In this document: positions 15,327 to 23,952 of the stretch, piece by piece
How positions within the stretch are numbered: position 1 is the stretch's first letter
Layout: every line of letters begins with the position of its first letter
Assembly (NCBI GenBank): GCA_936908745.1
Contig: CAKZFX010000007.1
Location: 1 to 64,000 of the forward strand
Direction of reading: 5' to 3'
DNA from: an uncultured Chitinophagaceae bacterium
GTDB taxonomy: Bacteria > Bacteroidota > Bacteroidia > Chitinophagales > Chitinophagaceae
Length of the DNA stretch: 64,000 nt
Position numbers and translations under genes: made by a program
The notes under the pieces: model-generated
The model's input: only the letters and a program-made list of their open reading frames with translations
Databases searched by the model: none
Told to the model about the DNA's origin: nothing

Positions 15327-17234
15327 ATGGAACAGGCAATGGTATTAAATAACAAGCCGTTTTCAATATCTAATTTATGGGAAAGGCATGGTGCTATAAT
15401 AATCACAGCCCTGTGCTTGCTGTTGATTCTGGCAGCATGGTTCGCAGGAACCAGGGATATGCACGGGATTCAGCTGGCATGGTTTATTGCTGCCTACATT
15501 GTTGGAGGGTTTGAAAAAGCTAAGGAAGGCCTTCTTACGCTTGTAAAAGATAAAGAGCTGGATGTTGATTTATTAATGGTAGTAGCAGCTGTCGGTGCCG
15601 CAGCTATTGGGTATTGGATGGATGGAGCCATCCTGATTTTTATTTTTTGTCTTAGCGGCGCTTTAGAAAGGTATACGATGGATAAAACCAATCGATCCAT
15701 TCAATCACTAATGAAGTTGCGCCCGCAAGAAGCTGTTGTGCTTGAAAATGGGGTAGAGCGAAGAATGAAAGTAGAGAATTTAAAGAAAGGAGATATTATA
15801 CTTGTACGCCCTGGAGAGCGTATTGCGGCTGATGGTGAGATTATCACTGGTTATTCGGCGATTGATCAATCTTCGATTACCGGGGAAAGCATTCCGGTTG
15901 ATAAGAGAAGGGGCGATGAAATATTTTTCGGAACGATCAATGGTCAGGGAGCCCTTGAAATACAGGTTACAAAACCTGCTGAGGAAACTATGATTGCAAA
16001 AATTATTCACTTAGTTTCCCAAGCACAAGAAGAGAAACCGCCGAGCCAGCAATTTGTGGAACGTTTTGAAAGCATTTATGCCAAGATCGTTGTGGCGGTT
16101 GCTCTAATTCTTTTGCTCGCACCGCCATTGCTGTTTAATCACTCATGGAATCAAACTGTTTACCGGGCTATGATTTTTCTTGTAGTAGCATCGCCATGCG
16201 CATTAGTTTCATCCATTATGCCCGCAGTTCTTTCCGCGATATCTAATGCAGCGCGAAAAGGTATATTATTTAAAGGAGGCGCACACCTTGAGAATCTTGG
16301 AAGAATCGAGATTGTGGCTTTCGATAAGACCGGAACGCTTACAGAAGGAAACCCTATTATAATGGATATTATTCCTATGGTAGACATTTCAGAGGAAGAA
16401 TTTCTCCGGATTACGGCCTCTGTTGAAACGCTATCGGAACACCCAATAGCTAAAGCCATTGTTAAGACCGCCAGAGATAGATCGATTATTTTATCAAAAC
16501 CAGGTGAACTTCAGGCTGTGGTCGGACTTGGAGTAACTGGAATATTGGACGGAAAGAAAATCAGGATAGGTAAACTCGATATGTTTAAAGACATATTACT
16601 TAGTAAAGATTATTTAGATAAAGCTACTAGTCTTGAAGAAGAAGGAAAGACGGTAATGTTTGTTTCTGCTGACAACACGATGCTGGGGATATTATCGGTG
16701 GCGGATATCATTAGAGCACAGGCACGCAAAGTAATTGAAGAATTGAAAGCCAAAGGTATAAGAGTGGCAATGCTTACCGGCAATACTCAGAAAACGGCAA
16801 ATGCTATAGGTAAACAGGCAGGCGTTGATAAAGTATTTGCTGAGCTCTCCCCGCAGCAAAAAGTAGAAACGATGAAAATGCTGGAGAGTAAGTATGGACG
16901 GATTGCCATGGTAGGTGATGGAGTGAATGACGCGCCGGCACTCGCTATTGCTTCTGTTGGTATAGCGATGGGGAGTTCAGGAACTGACGTGGCTATGGAA
17001 ACGGCTGATGTTATTTTAATGTCTGACAAGATTGAAAATATACCTTATGCAATTCAATTAGGAAAAAGGACGAGCCGGGTGGTTAAGCAGAATCTTGCTT
17101 TCGCAATTGCGGTGGTTTTGGCATTAATCACATTAAATTTTACCGGTGCAATGATCAGCCTGCCGGTGGGTGTGGTTGGTCATGAAGGCAGTACAGTGTT
17201 GGTTATATTAAGCGGACTTCGGCTATTAAAATAA
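15327..17234 (+). CDS. P1B-4-type metal-transporting ATPase (SPC/HEGST)
   Basis: The 635-residue pump has TGES, DKTGTLT with phospho-acceptor Asp about 333, the HP motif (SEHPIAKAI) and GDGVNDAP. The transport helix reads VVASPCALVSS (Ser289-Pro290-Cys291) and the last helix HEGSTVLVILSGLRLL (His619). SPC plus HEGST is the signature of the P1B-4 subgroup, whose members export cobalt, iron(II) or zinc (CoaT, PfeT, CtpD). No N-terminal heavy-metal domain is present, as usual for this subgroup. It starts two bases after the ferredoxin frame and is followed four bases later by a nitroreductase, so the three are one transcript, probably under the divergent AraC regulator. Export of Fe(II) or Co is the best guess. 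Confidence 0.92.
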   Translation: MEQAMVLNNKPFSISNLWERHGAIIITALCLLLILAAWFAGTRDMHGIQLAWFIAAYIVGGFEKAKEGLLTLVKDKELDVDLLMVVAAVGAAAIGYWMDGAILIFIFCLSGALERYTMDKTNRSIQSLMKLRPQEAVVLENGVERRMKVENLKKGDIILVRPGERIAADGEIITGYSAIDQSSITGESIPVDKRRGDEIFFGTINGQGALEIQVTKPAEETMIAKIIHLVSQAQEEKPPSQQFVERFESIYAKIVVAVALILLLAPPLLFNHSWNQTVYRAMIFLVVASPCALVSSIMPAVLSAISNAARKGILFKGGAHLENLGRIEIVAFDKTGTLTEGNPIIMDIIPMVDISEEEFLRITASVETLSEHPIAKAIVKTARDRSIILSKPGELQAVVGLGVTGILDGKKIRIGKLDMFKDILLSKDYLDKATSLEEEGKTVMFVSADNTMLGILSVADIIRAQARKVIEELKAKGIRVAMLTGNTQKTANAIGKQAGVDKVFAELSPQQKVETMKMLESKYGRIAMVGDGVNDAPALAIASVGIAMGSSGTDVAMETADVILMSDKIENIPYAIQLGKRTSRVVKQNLAFAIAVVLALITLNFTGAMISLPVGVVGHEGSTVLVILSGLRLLK

Positions 17235-17237
17235 TTT

Positions 17238-17849
17238 ATGGAAACGTCAATTCAGGCAAGAAATATTAATTCTGTTATTCTTCGCAGGAAAAGCATTTAC
17301 CCGTATCAGTTTGACCAGGAAAAAAAAATTGAGGATTCAATCATCTGGCAAATACTTGAGAACGCTAACCGGGCACCCAATCATAAACAAACAGAGCCCT
17401 GGCGATTTTCTGTTTTTTCAGGAGAAGGATTAAAGTATTTTGGCAACCTCCAGGCTGAACTTTATAAAAGATATGCAGGAACTTCTTTCAGTGAAAGGAG
17501 GCTTGAAAAATTGCTGGAGTACCCGCTATTATCCTCTCATGTTATTTCAATTGGCATGAAGCGTAATGAAACAAATAAATTGCCAGAGATTGAAGAAATT
17601 GAGGCGGTAGCATGCGCTGTTCAAAATATGTTCTTAACGGTCACTGCATATGGAATGGGGTCTTATTGGAGTTCTGCAGGGATCACTTATTTCGAGCAGG
17701 CCAAACCTTATTTTGGGTTAGACAACAATGATAAGCTACTGGGCTTTTTTTATATCGGACATTTGAAAGACCAGGATAATAGAGTTTCAAAACGAAAACC
17801 TATTCGTGATAAAGTAAGATGGATAAATAACAATAATGGATTTGAATGA
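17238..17849 (+). CDS. Nitroreductase-family FMN oxidoreductase
   Basis: The 203-residue protein has the nitroreductase fold signatures: an N-terminal RRKSIYPYQFD, the FMN-phosphate region ENANRAPNHKQTEPWRF, and a central helix VACAVQNMFLTVTAYGMGSYWSS. It would reduce a nitro, quinone or other electrophile with NAD(P)H through FMN. It begins three bases after the P1B-4 ATPase stop and is co-transcribed with it. The link to metal export and a ferredoxin suggests a shared redox or iron stress response, but the substrate is unknown. Confidence 0.88.
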   Translation: METSIQARNINSVILRRKSIYPYQFDQEKKIEDSIIWQILENANRAPNHKQTEPWRFSVFSGEGLKYFGNLQAELYKRYAGTSFSERRLEKLLEYPLLSSHVISIGMKRNETNKLPEIEEIEAVACAVQNMFLTVTAYGMGSYWSSAGITYFEQAKPYFGLDNNDKLLGFFYIGHLKDQDNRVSKRKPIRDKVRWINNNNGFE

Positions 17850-18051
17850 TGTGGTGTTTTCTATAGCTATGCGTAGTATTAATGGTAGTAAAAAAAAGAA
17901 ACACTAAAATGATAAATGCAAGATAAAATGGCGTAACTTTAATCTATATTTTAGTACAAACTGAGGACAAAAGCATCAGTTTACACTTTAGTTTACGGTT
18001 TATTGTAAGGCTTCTCATTCTCAATAAGTTATTTAGCCCCGTACGGGCTAC

Positions 18052-18083
18052 AAAGCCTCTCGAGTAAAGCGAGAGGCTTTTTT
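18052..18083 (+). terminator. Rho-independent terminator
   Basis: An 11-bp perfect stem (AAAGCCTCTCG / CGAGAGGCTTT, 7-base loop AGTAAAG) is followed by TTTA. A smaller inverted repeat, TAGCCC CGTA CGGGCTA, lies just before it. It follows the nitroreductase by about 200 bases. Confidence 0.75.
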
Positions 18084-18104
18084 ATTTGGCCGCGTTGCGA
18101 ACTT

Positions 18105-18290
18105 GTTCGCATAAGCGGACGAATAAAAAAGCCAGCATCCGCAAAGCGGTGCAGAGGCTTTGGGTAAATCAAATGCGAAAGGGAGATGTAATCCCGCCGT
18201 TCGCATAAGCGGACGAATAAAAAAGCCAGCATCCGCGAAGCGGTGCAGAGGCTTTGGGTACATCAAATGCGAAAGGGAGATGTAATCCCG
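18105..18290. repeat. 94-bp tandem repeat, two copies, hairpin-forming
   Basis: Copy 1 (18105-18196) and copy 2 (18199-18290) are 92 bases each, differ at two positions, and are joined by CC. Each starts GTTCGCATAAGCGGACGAAT, contains AAAAAAGCCAGCATCCGC and CGGTGCAGAGGCTTT, which can pair, and ends GGGAGATGTAATCCCG, another short inverted repeat. A diverged relative of the central hairpin is at 19599-19633. This looks like an interspersed palindromic intergenic element. Confidence 0.8.
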
Positions 18291-18380
18291 GTATGGTTGG
18301 TACGGATACGAGTCCCGGCAGCATAGCCAGCGGGTTGCATTAACCGGACATTGCTATTATCTTAGGCGCAAATTTATTTC

Positions 18381-18926
18381 ATGCGAAAGTTGGCCCTCTT
18401 GTTTATAATCCCTTTTACCTTGACTGCCTGCGGATGGCTGGATGAAGAAAAAGTGGAAGTGGATCCTTACAAAATAGTGATGGAAGCCCGTACCTATACC
18501 TATGCTGATCTTCCGTTGAATATTCAGCCCAAAGCACAGGACGGCAGTTATTATCATAAAGGCAACAAAGGTGTCTCCGTCAAAAAAGAAGAAGGGTGGT
18601 ATCTCCGCATCATCTCCAATAACCGTGAACTGGCGAAAGCTTCCTGTACTAAAGACATGCTGAAAAATGCCGACCTCTACGATACGACGAATCGGAGAAA
18701 CCTCTATGGCAAATACAGGAATGCTCCTTTCCTGTATAATTTTGTGAATAGCCCGATACCACCCACCATGAGTATTGAGCGGTATCATTTATTCAGTCTC
18801 CAGCGCAATGGTGAAATTGATACAACTTGGTGGGGGCCTATTATTGAACAGCCCTGGCGCATGGTATTTTCCTGTTCACAATTGGATAGTGCAAGGCAAC
18901 CGGATGTGAGAATTTACCATCAATAG
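18381..18926 (+). CDS. Hypothetical lipoprotein
   Basis: The 181-residue product has a lipoprotein signal (MRKLALLFIIPFTLTAC, lipobox L-T-A-C) and a soluble mature part with aromatic-rich stretches (EARTYTYADLPLN, NLYGKYRNAPFLYNFV, TTWWGPIIEQPWRMVF). Three mature cysteines other than the lipid-bearing one are not obvious pairs. No family was recognised. It is followed by another exported protein after 69 bases, on the same strand but without signs of tight coupling. Confidence 0.7.
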   Translation: MRKLALLFIIPFTLTACGWLDEEKVEVDPYKIVMEARTYTYADLPLNIQPKAQDGSYYHKGNKGVSVKKEEGWYLRIISNNRELAKASCTKDMLKNADLYDTTNRRNLYGKYRNAPFLYNFVNSPIPPTMSIERYHLFSLQRNGEIDTTWWGPIIEQPWRMVFSCSQLDSARQPDVRIYHQ

Positions 18927-18995
18927 AAAGGTATAAAAACAACGATCTTATTCAACTCATTCAATAGTTTAGGAAATTAGTAAACGAAATTTGAA

Positions 18996-19589
18996 ATGAA
19001 CAAAATTCTACTCACACTATTCTTAAGCCTTGTAGTTTGTACCACTTTTGCTCAAACAAATGCCGACTCTTCCAAACATCTTGTTTTTAAAGGTGTTCCG
19101 CTTGATGGGACACTTGATGAGTATGTTTCTAAGATGGAAAAAAACGGATTTGAGCATATAAGTACGTTAGACGGTACGGCATTGCTACAAGGTGATTTTG
19201 CAGGTTATAAAGGATGCAGTGTGGCTGTCTCTACTTTGAAACAAAATGATTTAGTTTATAAAATTGCTGTTGCTTTTCCAGAAAGAGATACTTGGTCAAC
19301 ACTTTCTGGAAACTATTTTAATTTAAAAGAACTGTTAACAGAAAAATACGGCAAACCATCTACCGTAGTGGAAAAATTTGATAGAGAGTCTGTAGAAAAA
19401 AATGACAATTATAAAATATATGAAGTCCAATTGGACCGTTGTAAATATTATTCGATTTGGGAGACGGATAAGGGAAAGATTCAGTTATCTATCGAGCATG
19501 ATGGTATGAAAAGTTGCTTTGTCAAGTTAGCTTACTTTGACAAAATTAATAGTGCAGTAATAAAAAAGCAGGCATTGGACGATCTATAG
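18996..19589 (+). CDS. Hypothetical exported protein
   Basis: The 197-residue product has a signal peptide (MNKILLTLFLSLVVCTTFAQ) and a mature beta-alpha domain: GVPLDGTLDEYVSKMEKNGF is reminiscent of short repeat-like folds seen in exported Bacteroidota proteins, and later strands include YKIYEVQLDRCKYYSIWETD and KIQLSIEHDG. Coding is supported by the signal peptide and by regular codon use. No enzymatic motif was seen. Function unknown; probably periplasmic. Confidence 0.7.
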   Translation: MNKILLTLFLSLVVCTTFAQTNADSSKHLVFKGVPLDGTLDEYVSKMEKNGFEHISTLDGTALLQGDFAGYKGCSVAVSTLKQNDLVYKIAVAFPERDTWSTLSGNYFNLKELLTEKYGKPSTVVEKFDRESVEKNDNYKIYEVQLDRCKYYSIWETDKGKIQLSIEHDGMKSCFVKLAYFDKINSAVIKKQALDDL

Positions 19590-19598
19590 TACTGCACC

Positions 19599-19633
19599 AA
19601 AAAGGCAGCATCCGTTTTACAGGTGCTGGCTTT
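19599..19633 (+). terminator. Imperfect hairpin related to the 94-bp repeat
   Basis: AAAAAGGCAGCATCCG and AGGTGCTGGCTTT frame a short loop. The layout and several bases match the core of the repeat at 18105-18290 (AAAAAGCCAGCATCCG ... CGGTGCAGAGGCTTT). It follows the stop at 19589 and probably terminates both this gene and the converging one. Confidence 0.5.
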
Positions 19634-19679
19634 CCATAAAGCAAATGTGCAATGAAATTAATTGCTCATATAATATTTC

Positions 19680-20648
19680 CTACGGCGCAATCACCCTCAC
19701 CCTCGCTGTATTATTCGGCACATTCAGATCAGGCACAGGATAACTGCTGATAAACGTAAGCCTGTAATCATACTCTTTGCCGCTTCGCAAACTGTTTTGC
19801 GAACAGATAAATGAACCACTATAATTTTCACCGGGATTGAGCATCGTTGGCCCGCTCAGTGAACGCATGACTGCACCACATCCGCCTTCCGGTGGCCCGT
19901 AAGGAATAACAGCGTCAAAATAGCCCTGGTAGTGCACATAATTCAAATCGATCGGCGACTGGCCGGCATTGGTAAGTGTATAACTGATCTCCCACCTGCC
20001 CAACTGTGTATTGTATACCACGTTTAACTTAGTTGGGATCAGATCAGGTTGCTTATGCGACTCAATGGTACGTTCTGCCGTATTGTTGTTTTCGTTGGCT
20101 TCTGCAATACGGTTGTTATCATCCACCCTCAACACATACTTATGCGGATTATCGACAAATACGCCCCCGTACGAGGCATTCATTTTTCCCTGGAAACTTT
20201 CGCCCGGCCGGAGGATCGAACGGCCGTTGAGGTAGGCAGGAACAAGTGACAAACCACCTGCCGGAATATTAATAGCAGTTCCAATTTTATTAAAAAGGCC
20301 CTGCACGCCCACATTGGTAATATCCACGTCAACCGTTCCTGCATTGATAATCGAATAAGTAACCCGGTACCATGTAGTAGTAGCTCCGGAAGAATCGTCC
20401 ATCTTATCAATGACTATTCGCAGGTCTGTACCTTCTGTAGGAGGGGGTGCCAATTCACCCGATACCGATTGCATCACTTTTTTCGGAGGAGTCAATGACG
20501 GAGTGGTGGTGGGTGTAGTGGTTGACTGCGTCATTATTGCCTTTTGGTTGATAATGGCGGGGGACTTCTTCCGGGTAATGGAATCTGGCTGGGCCATTGC
20601 CAACGATCCGCTTGCTGCCAGCAGGAGAAAAAAGAGTGTTTTCTTCAT
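19680..20648 (-). CDS. Exported CARDB-domain protein
   Basis: The 322-residue product has a signal peptide (MKKTLFFLLLAASGSLAMAQ), a Thr/Pro-rich linker (TQSTTTPTTTPSLTPPKK), and two CARDB-like immunoglobulin-type domains: about 65-190 (DLRIVIDKMDDSSGAT, VTYSIINAGTVDVD, VDDNNRIAEANENNNTAER) and about 195-320 (PDLIPTKLNVVYN, ISYTLTNAGQSPIDL, VPDLNVPNNTARVRV). CARDB domains are adhesion-like modules on exported proteins. The open frame extends upstream to 21065, but that part overlaps the divergent AraC gene, so ATG 20648 is the start. It is divergent from 20805. Confidence 0.82.
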   Translation of the reverse strand: MKKTLFFLLLAASGSLAMAQPDSITRKKSPAIINQKAIMTQSTTTPTTTPSLTPPKKVMQSVSGELAPPPTEGTDLRIVIDKMDDSSGATTTWYRVTYSIINAGTVDVDITNVGVQGLFNKIGTAINIPAGGLSLVPAYLNGRSILRPGESFQGKMNASYGGVFVDNPHKYVLRVDDNNRIAEANENNNTAERTIESHKQPDLIPTKLNVVYNTQLGRWEISYTLTNAGQSPIDLNYVHYQGYFDAVIPYGPPEGGCGAVMRSLSGPTMLNPGENYSGSFICSQNSLRSGKEYDYRLTFISSYPVPDLNVPNNTARVRVIAP

Positions 20649-20804
20649 AATTGATAATATTGATGATAAAAATAGACGCCGGGGCAGGGCGGGGCAATCG
20701 TTAAAAAGGATGATTTTGAGATGGCCACTTGAAATGGCCGGGGGTGTTTTGCCCCGTTGCAAATGCGTTTGTGAAGTATTACTTTTAAGGGGTAAATAAA
20801 ACCC

Positions 20805-21683
20805 ATGGTCAATTTCCAGGAAAGGGTACTGCATTACCCGGAGTATTGCCGGCAGTTTACGTGCAGTAAATCGCTTATCACCATTTTCAGTTGCCCGCCC
20901 GAAGCACGGCTGATGAAAAACAAATTCTCCGATCTCTGGAGCCATGAGAACTATATTTTCTACGTGCTTGAAGGAAAGAAGATCTGGCACACAGCAGCTA
21001 AATCTTACGAGATCAGCGCCGGCCAATGTGTGTTGGTAAGAAAAGGTGCCTGTATCCTCGAACAATTTTTTGATATCGGATTTTGCCTCGTTCTTTTTTT
21101 TATACCCGATGAATTTATCTGCGACACGCTCCGGTCAAGAACAGCGCCTTTTGTCCGCACCGATCAGCAGTACGCACCCGTGATACCGCTTGAAAGCACT
21201 CCCACGCTGCAATCTTTTTTCGGATCGATGTATACATATTTTTCCGGCACCACTACGCCTGACAAGGCGTTGCTTGAATTAAAATTTCGTGAACTCATCC
21301 TGAATATTTCCGATAACAATAATAATGCAGAAGCACTTTCTTATTTCAGTTCATTGATGTGTGAACCTGCCGGCGTATCGTTGGAGCGGGTGATGAACGA
21401 TAACTTCTGCTTCAACCTTTCTCTTGCCCAATATGCGCTGTTGAGCAATCGCAGCCTGTCTACCTTCAAACGTGATTTTCAGAAACACTTTGGCAATACG
21501 CCGGGGAAATGGCTGATGGAAAAAAGACTGCAGCATGCACGGTTTTTATTAACGCGTCGCCAGAAGTCGGTGAGTGATGCCGCATTTGAATCCGGCTTTG
21601 AAAACCTTTCTCATTTCAGCCGCGCATTTAAAGAACGGTTCAATATCCCGCCCGTGACGGCAAAACAATCAGCTGGAGGTTGA
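20805..21683 (+). CDS. AraC-family transcriptional regulator
   Basis: The 292-residue protein has an N-terminal sensor part resembling the ExsA type (LWSHENYIFYVLEGKKIWHT, ISAGQCVLVRKGACILEQFF) and a C-terminal AraC DNA-binding domain (about 200-290: LAQYALLSNRSLSTFKRDF, then SVSDAAFESGFENLSHFSRAFKERF). It is divergent from the CARDB protein with 156 bases between starts and may regulate it. The effector is unknown. Confidence 0.88.
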   Translation: MVNFQERVLHYPEYCRQFTCSKSLITIFSCPPEARLMKNKFSDLWSHENYIFYVLEGKKIWHTAAKSYEISAGQCVLVRKGACILEQFFDIGFCLVLFFIPDEFICDTLRSRTAPFVRTDQQYAPVIPLESTPTLQSFFGSMYTYFSGTTTPDKALLELKFRELILNISDNNNNAEALSYFSSLMCEPAGVSLERVMNDNFCFNLSLAQYALLSNRSLSTFKRDFQKHFGNTPGKWLMEKRLQHARFLLTRRQKSVSDAAFESGFENLSHFSRAFKERFNIPPVTAKQSAGG

Positions 21684-21764
21684 ACTTTCCAGCAAACTAT
21701 CCGGACTTTATAACAAACCCATCCAGCCGAATCGATTTTATTTTCGTGTTCTGCTCAATCATTA

Positions 21765-21785
21765 TTGCCAGTACAAAACTGGCAA
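21765..21785 (+). terminator. Hairpin after AraC gene
   Basis: TTGCCAGT and ACTGGCAA form a perfect 8-bp stem with a 5-base loop (ACAAA), followed by CCTTATTTT. It lies between the AraC stop (21683) and the methyltransferase start (21809), so it may end the first gene or sit in the leader of the second. Confidence 0.45.
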
Positions 21786-21808
21786 CCTTATTTTAAAAAC
21801 TGAAAATT

Positions 21809-22621
21809 ATGAATCCTAACAAGGTATTATGGGAAAAAGGTGATTTTACAAAACTCGCACAAACGATGCGGGAGAGTGGGGCTGAATTTGTAGCGGGCCT
21901 CCACATTACAAAAGGCATGCGGGTATTGGACCTTGGATGTGGTGATGGCACCACGGCGTTGCCCGAAGCCAAACTGGGTGCTGAAGTGCTTGGTGTTGAC
22001 ATTGCTTCCAACCTTGTGGCTGCAGGCAATGCCCGTGTAAAAAGCGAAGGCTTGTCTAACATTCGTTTCCAGGAAGGGGATGCGGCCGACCTCAGCGAAT
22101 TGAAAGACCAGCAGTTTGATCTCGTGGTCAGTGTGTTTGGCGCCATGTTCGCCTCCAAACCATTGGATGTGGCAAAGGAAATGGTACGGGTAACGAAGCC
22201 CGGCGGAAGGATTGTGATGGGCAACTGGATACCCGGTGACCCGACATTGGTAGCGCAGATATTAAAGATCAGCTCTTCTTATACGCCGCCGCCACCGGAA
22301 GGTTTTGTCAGCCCTATGTTATGGGGTGTCGAAGACGAAGTGATTGCACGGTTTGGACAAGCTGGGATCCCAAAAGAAAATATCTCTTTTGCAAAGGTTA
22401 GCTTCCTGTTTAATGCGCCTTTTCCAACGACAGAATTTGTTTACAACTTCAAGCACTACTATGGCCCGACGATGAATGCATTTGAAGCAGCGGAAAAAAA
22501 TGGTAAAGCGGAACAATTGCAACAGGAACTGGAAGAGCTATGTGCAAGGCAGAATCAAAGCACAGATAAAAACACAACTTCCATTCCCGCTACATTTTTG
22601 AAAGTGATGGTTCAGTGTTAG
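21809..22621 (+). CDS. Class I SAM-dependent methyltransferase
   Basis: The 270-residue protein has the Rossmann methyltransferase motifs: motif I VLDLGCGDGTTALPEA with the acidic end of strand 2 at VLGVDIASNLV, a binding-site acidic pair EGDAADLSE, motif post-I/IV FDLVVSVFGAMFAS and the catalytic-region VTKPGGRIVMGNW. This is the UbiE/Methyltransf_11-25 group. The substrate cannot be told; no biosynthetic cluster surrounds it. A clear terminator follows. Confidence 0.85.
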   Translation: MNPNKVLWEKGDFTKLAQTMRESGAEFVAGLHITKGMRVLDLGCGDGTTALPEAKLGAEVLGVDIASNLVAAGNARVKSEGLSNIRFQEGDAADLSELKDQQFDLVVSVFGAMFASKPLDVAKEMVRVTKPGGRIVMGNWIPGDPTLVAQILKISSSYTPPPPEGFVSPMLWGVEDEVIARFGQAGIPKENISFAKVSFLFNAPFPTTEFVYNFKHYYGPTMNAFEAAEKNGKAEQLQQELEELCARQNQSTDKNTTSIPATFLKVMVQC

Positions 22622-22650
22622 GAATTTAACAGAACGAATAGACGACAGAT

Positions 22651-22682
22651 GCCTGCTGTTTTATGACAGCGGGCTTTTTTTG
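22651..22682 (+). terminator. Rho-independent terminator
   Basis: GCCTGCTGT and GACAGCGGGC pair around TTTAT with G-T pairs, followed by seven T. It ends the methyltransferase transcript. Confidence 0.75.
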
Positions 22683-22825
22683 TGAGTAGTAATACGTCGA
22701 CGTAATCCTGTTTTTTACGACGAAACCGGAATCCTTATTTTTCATCCGGTTGTATGCCTGCTATGCCGTTTTGCCCTTCTTTATCCTGGTTGCAAATTCT
22801 TTCTTTGAATACTAAACAAGAAAGC

Positions 22826-23947
22826 ATGAAAATATTGTTCTTAAAAATACTAACAGGTGTCATCTGTATTTTTCAATTGCAGCCAGCTTCAGCCAATGGT
22901 TATACGGTCCATGTTTCAATTGAAGGGCTTAAGGGTTCACAGGTTTGCCTGCTAAAAGATTATACTACCAACACTGATATCAACAGCATCAGCCTGCAAG
23001 ACGGGCAAGGGACTTTCAAAGGATCGCTGGGCAATGAACCCCAGCTTCTCTTTATGGTCATTCCGGCAACTGGTAAAACGTACTGGTGTCATTTTTTTAT
23101 CGGCAATGAAGAAGTGTGGCTCAATGCCACGCTCAGTGATTTTCCGTACAAGGTAAAACTGCGGGGATCGCACACGCAAGCGATCTTCCAGCAATTAAGC
23201 GAACAACTCGCCGATGAACGCATCCGTCGTGATAGCTTGCTGGAACGGGCAAAATCTATTCTTGCTAAAACAGACAAAGCCTCACAGGACGAAATCAGGT
23301 TGCTTGCCGGCATGATGGCAAAGATTGATTCAGTGGAAATAATTGTCAAAAAGACATTTATTTTTTCGCAGATTGACAGCTACCCGGCTATCCTGGAACT
23401 TTGGTTGCTACGGTCTAAATATACGCAGGATGAACTGGTGAAATTGTATGAACAAATCCCCATATCGTTACAACGTTCTTTTTATGGTCAACGGTTGCAG
23501 GCCTTTCTTTCATTGCAACATAAAGCAGTGGTTGGAAAAACGGTTCCCCGTTTTACAGCCAGTGATAAAGATGGAAAAGTGTATTCCTTCCCCGCAGGCA
23601 ACGGGAAATATCAACTACTGGAATTTACCAAAAATAACTGTCTTCCATGTGTGCAGGCGCTGGAGGAAATGAAAAGTGTACAAGCTGAAAATAACCCGCT
23701 CCTGGAACTGGTTAGTTTTTCAACTGACGAGAAACAAGCCTGGTTGAAAAATTTGCTACGTTACCCGGCAATAGGGCTTTGCCTGAACGATGGCAAAGGG
23801 GCATCTGGTCCTGTTGTTATGCAATACGGGGTGGAAGCATATCCTCATTTTTTCCTTGTCAGCCCCGATGGAAATTTATTGGCAGCATGGACAGGATATG
23901 CAGAAGGCGATATCAAAAAGATGCTTGGTAAGTATCCGGTAAAATAA
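22826..23947 (+). CDS. Exported thioredoxin-fold (TlpA/AhpC-like) protein with DUF4369-like N-terminus
   Basis: The 373-residue product has a signal peptide (MKILFLKILTGVICIF...ASA), an N-terminal beta domain (YTVHVSIEGLKGSQVCLLKDY), a charged helical linker around 130-170, and a C-terminal thioredoxin-like domain from about 235 (VGKTVPRFTASDKDGKVY) with the redox motif Cys272-Leu-Pro-Cys275 and a later Tyr-Pro (VEAYPHFFLVSPDG). It would be periplasmic and act as a thiol-disulfide reductase or peroxidase-like protein. I prefer ATG 22826 over 22754 because it gives the signal peptide directly. Confidence 0.82.
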   Translation: MKILFLKILTGVICIFQLQPASANGYTVHVSIEGLKGSQVCLLKDYTTNTDINSISLQDGQGTFKGSLGNEPQLLFMVIPATGKTYWCHFFIGNEEVWLNATLSDFPYKVKLRGSHTQAIFQQLSEQLADERIRRDSLLERAKSILAKTDKASQDEIRLLAGMMAKIDSVEIIVKKTFIFSQIDSYPAILELWLLRSKYTQDELVKLYEQIPISLQRSFYGQRLQAFLSLQHKAVVGKTVPRFTASDKDGKVYSFPAGNGKYQLLEFTKNNCLPCVQALEEMKSVQAENNPLLELVSFSTDEKQAWLKNLLRYPAIGLCLNDGKGASGPVVMQYGVEAYPHFFLVSPDGNLLAAWTGYAEGDIKKMLGKYPVK

Positions 23948-23952
23948 AATGA

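Larger units (their letters stand above)
17850..18380. other. Non-coding region with terminator and tandem repeat
   Basis: This 531-base gap holds a strong terminator (18052-18083), a two-copy 94-bp repeat (18105-18290) and otherwise nothing coding. Short minus-strand open frames here translate the repeat twice (the peptide FADAGFFIRPLMRT occurs in both) and are not credible genes. No tRNA fold was found in it. Confidence 0.7.

Noticed and set aside
18037..18053. TAGCCC-CGTA-CGGGCTA as part of a tRNA or attachment site
   Set aside because: No acceptor, anticodon or T arm can be folded around it on either strand, and no integrase is present.
18029..18266. Two minus-strand open frames of about 70 codons sharing the peptide FADAGFFIRPLMRT
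   Set aside because: They translate the 94-bp tandem repeat and a terminator; the same DNA is read in two frames. They are by-products of the repeat.
18105..18290. CRISPR array
   Set aside because: Only two long copies separated by two bases, no spacers and no cas genes.
20649..21065. Upstream extension of the CARDB gene to 461 residues
   Set aside because: It is antisense to the AraC gene, and the clear signal peptide starts at 20648.
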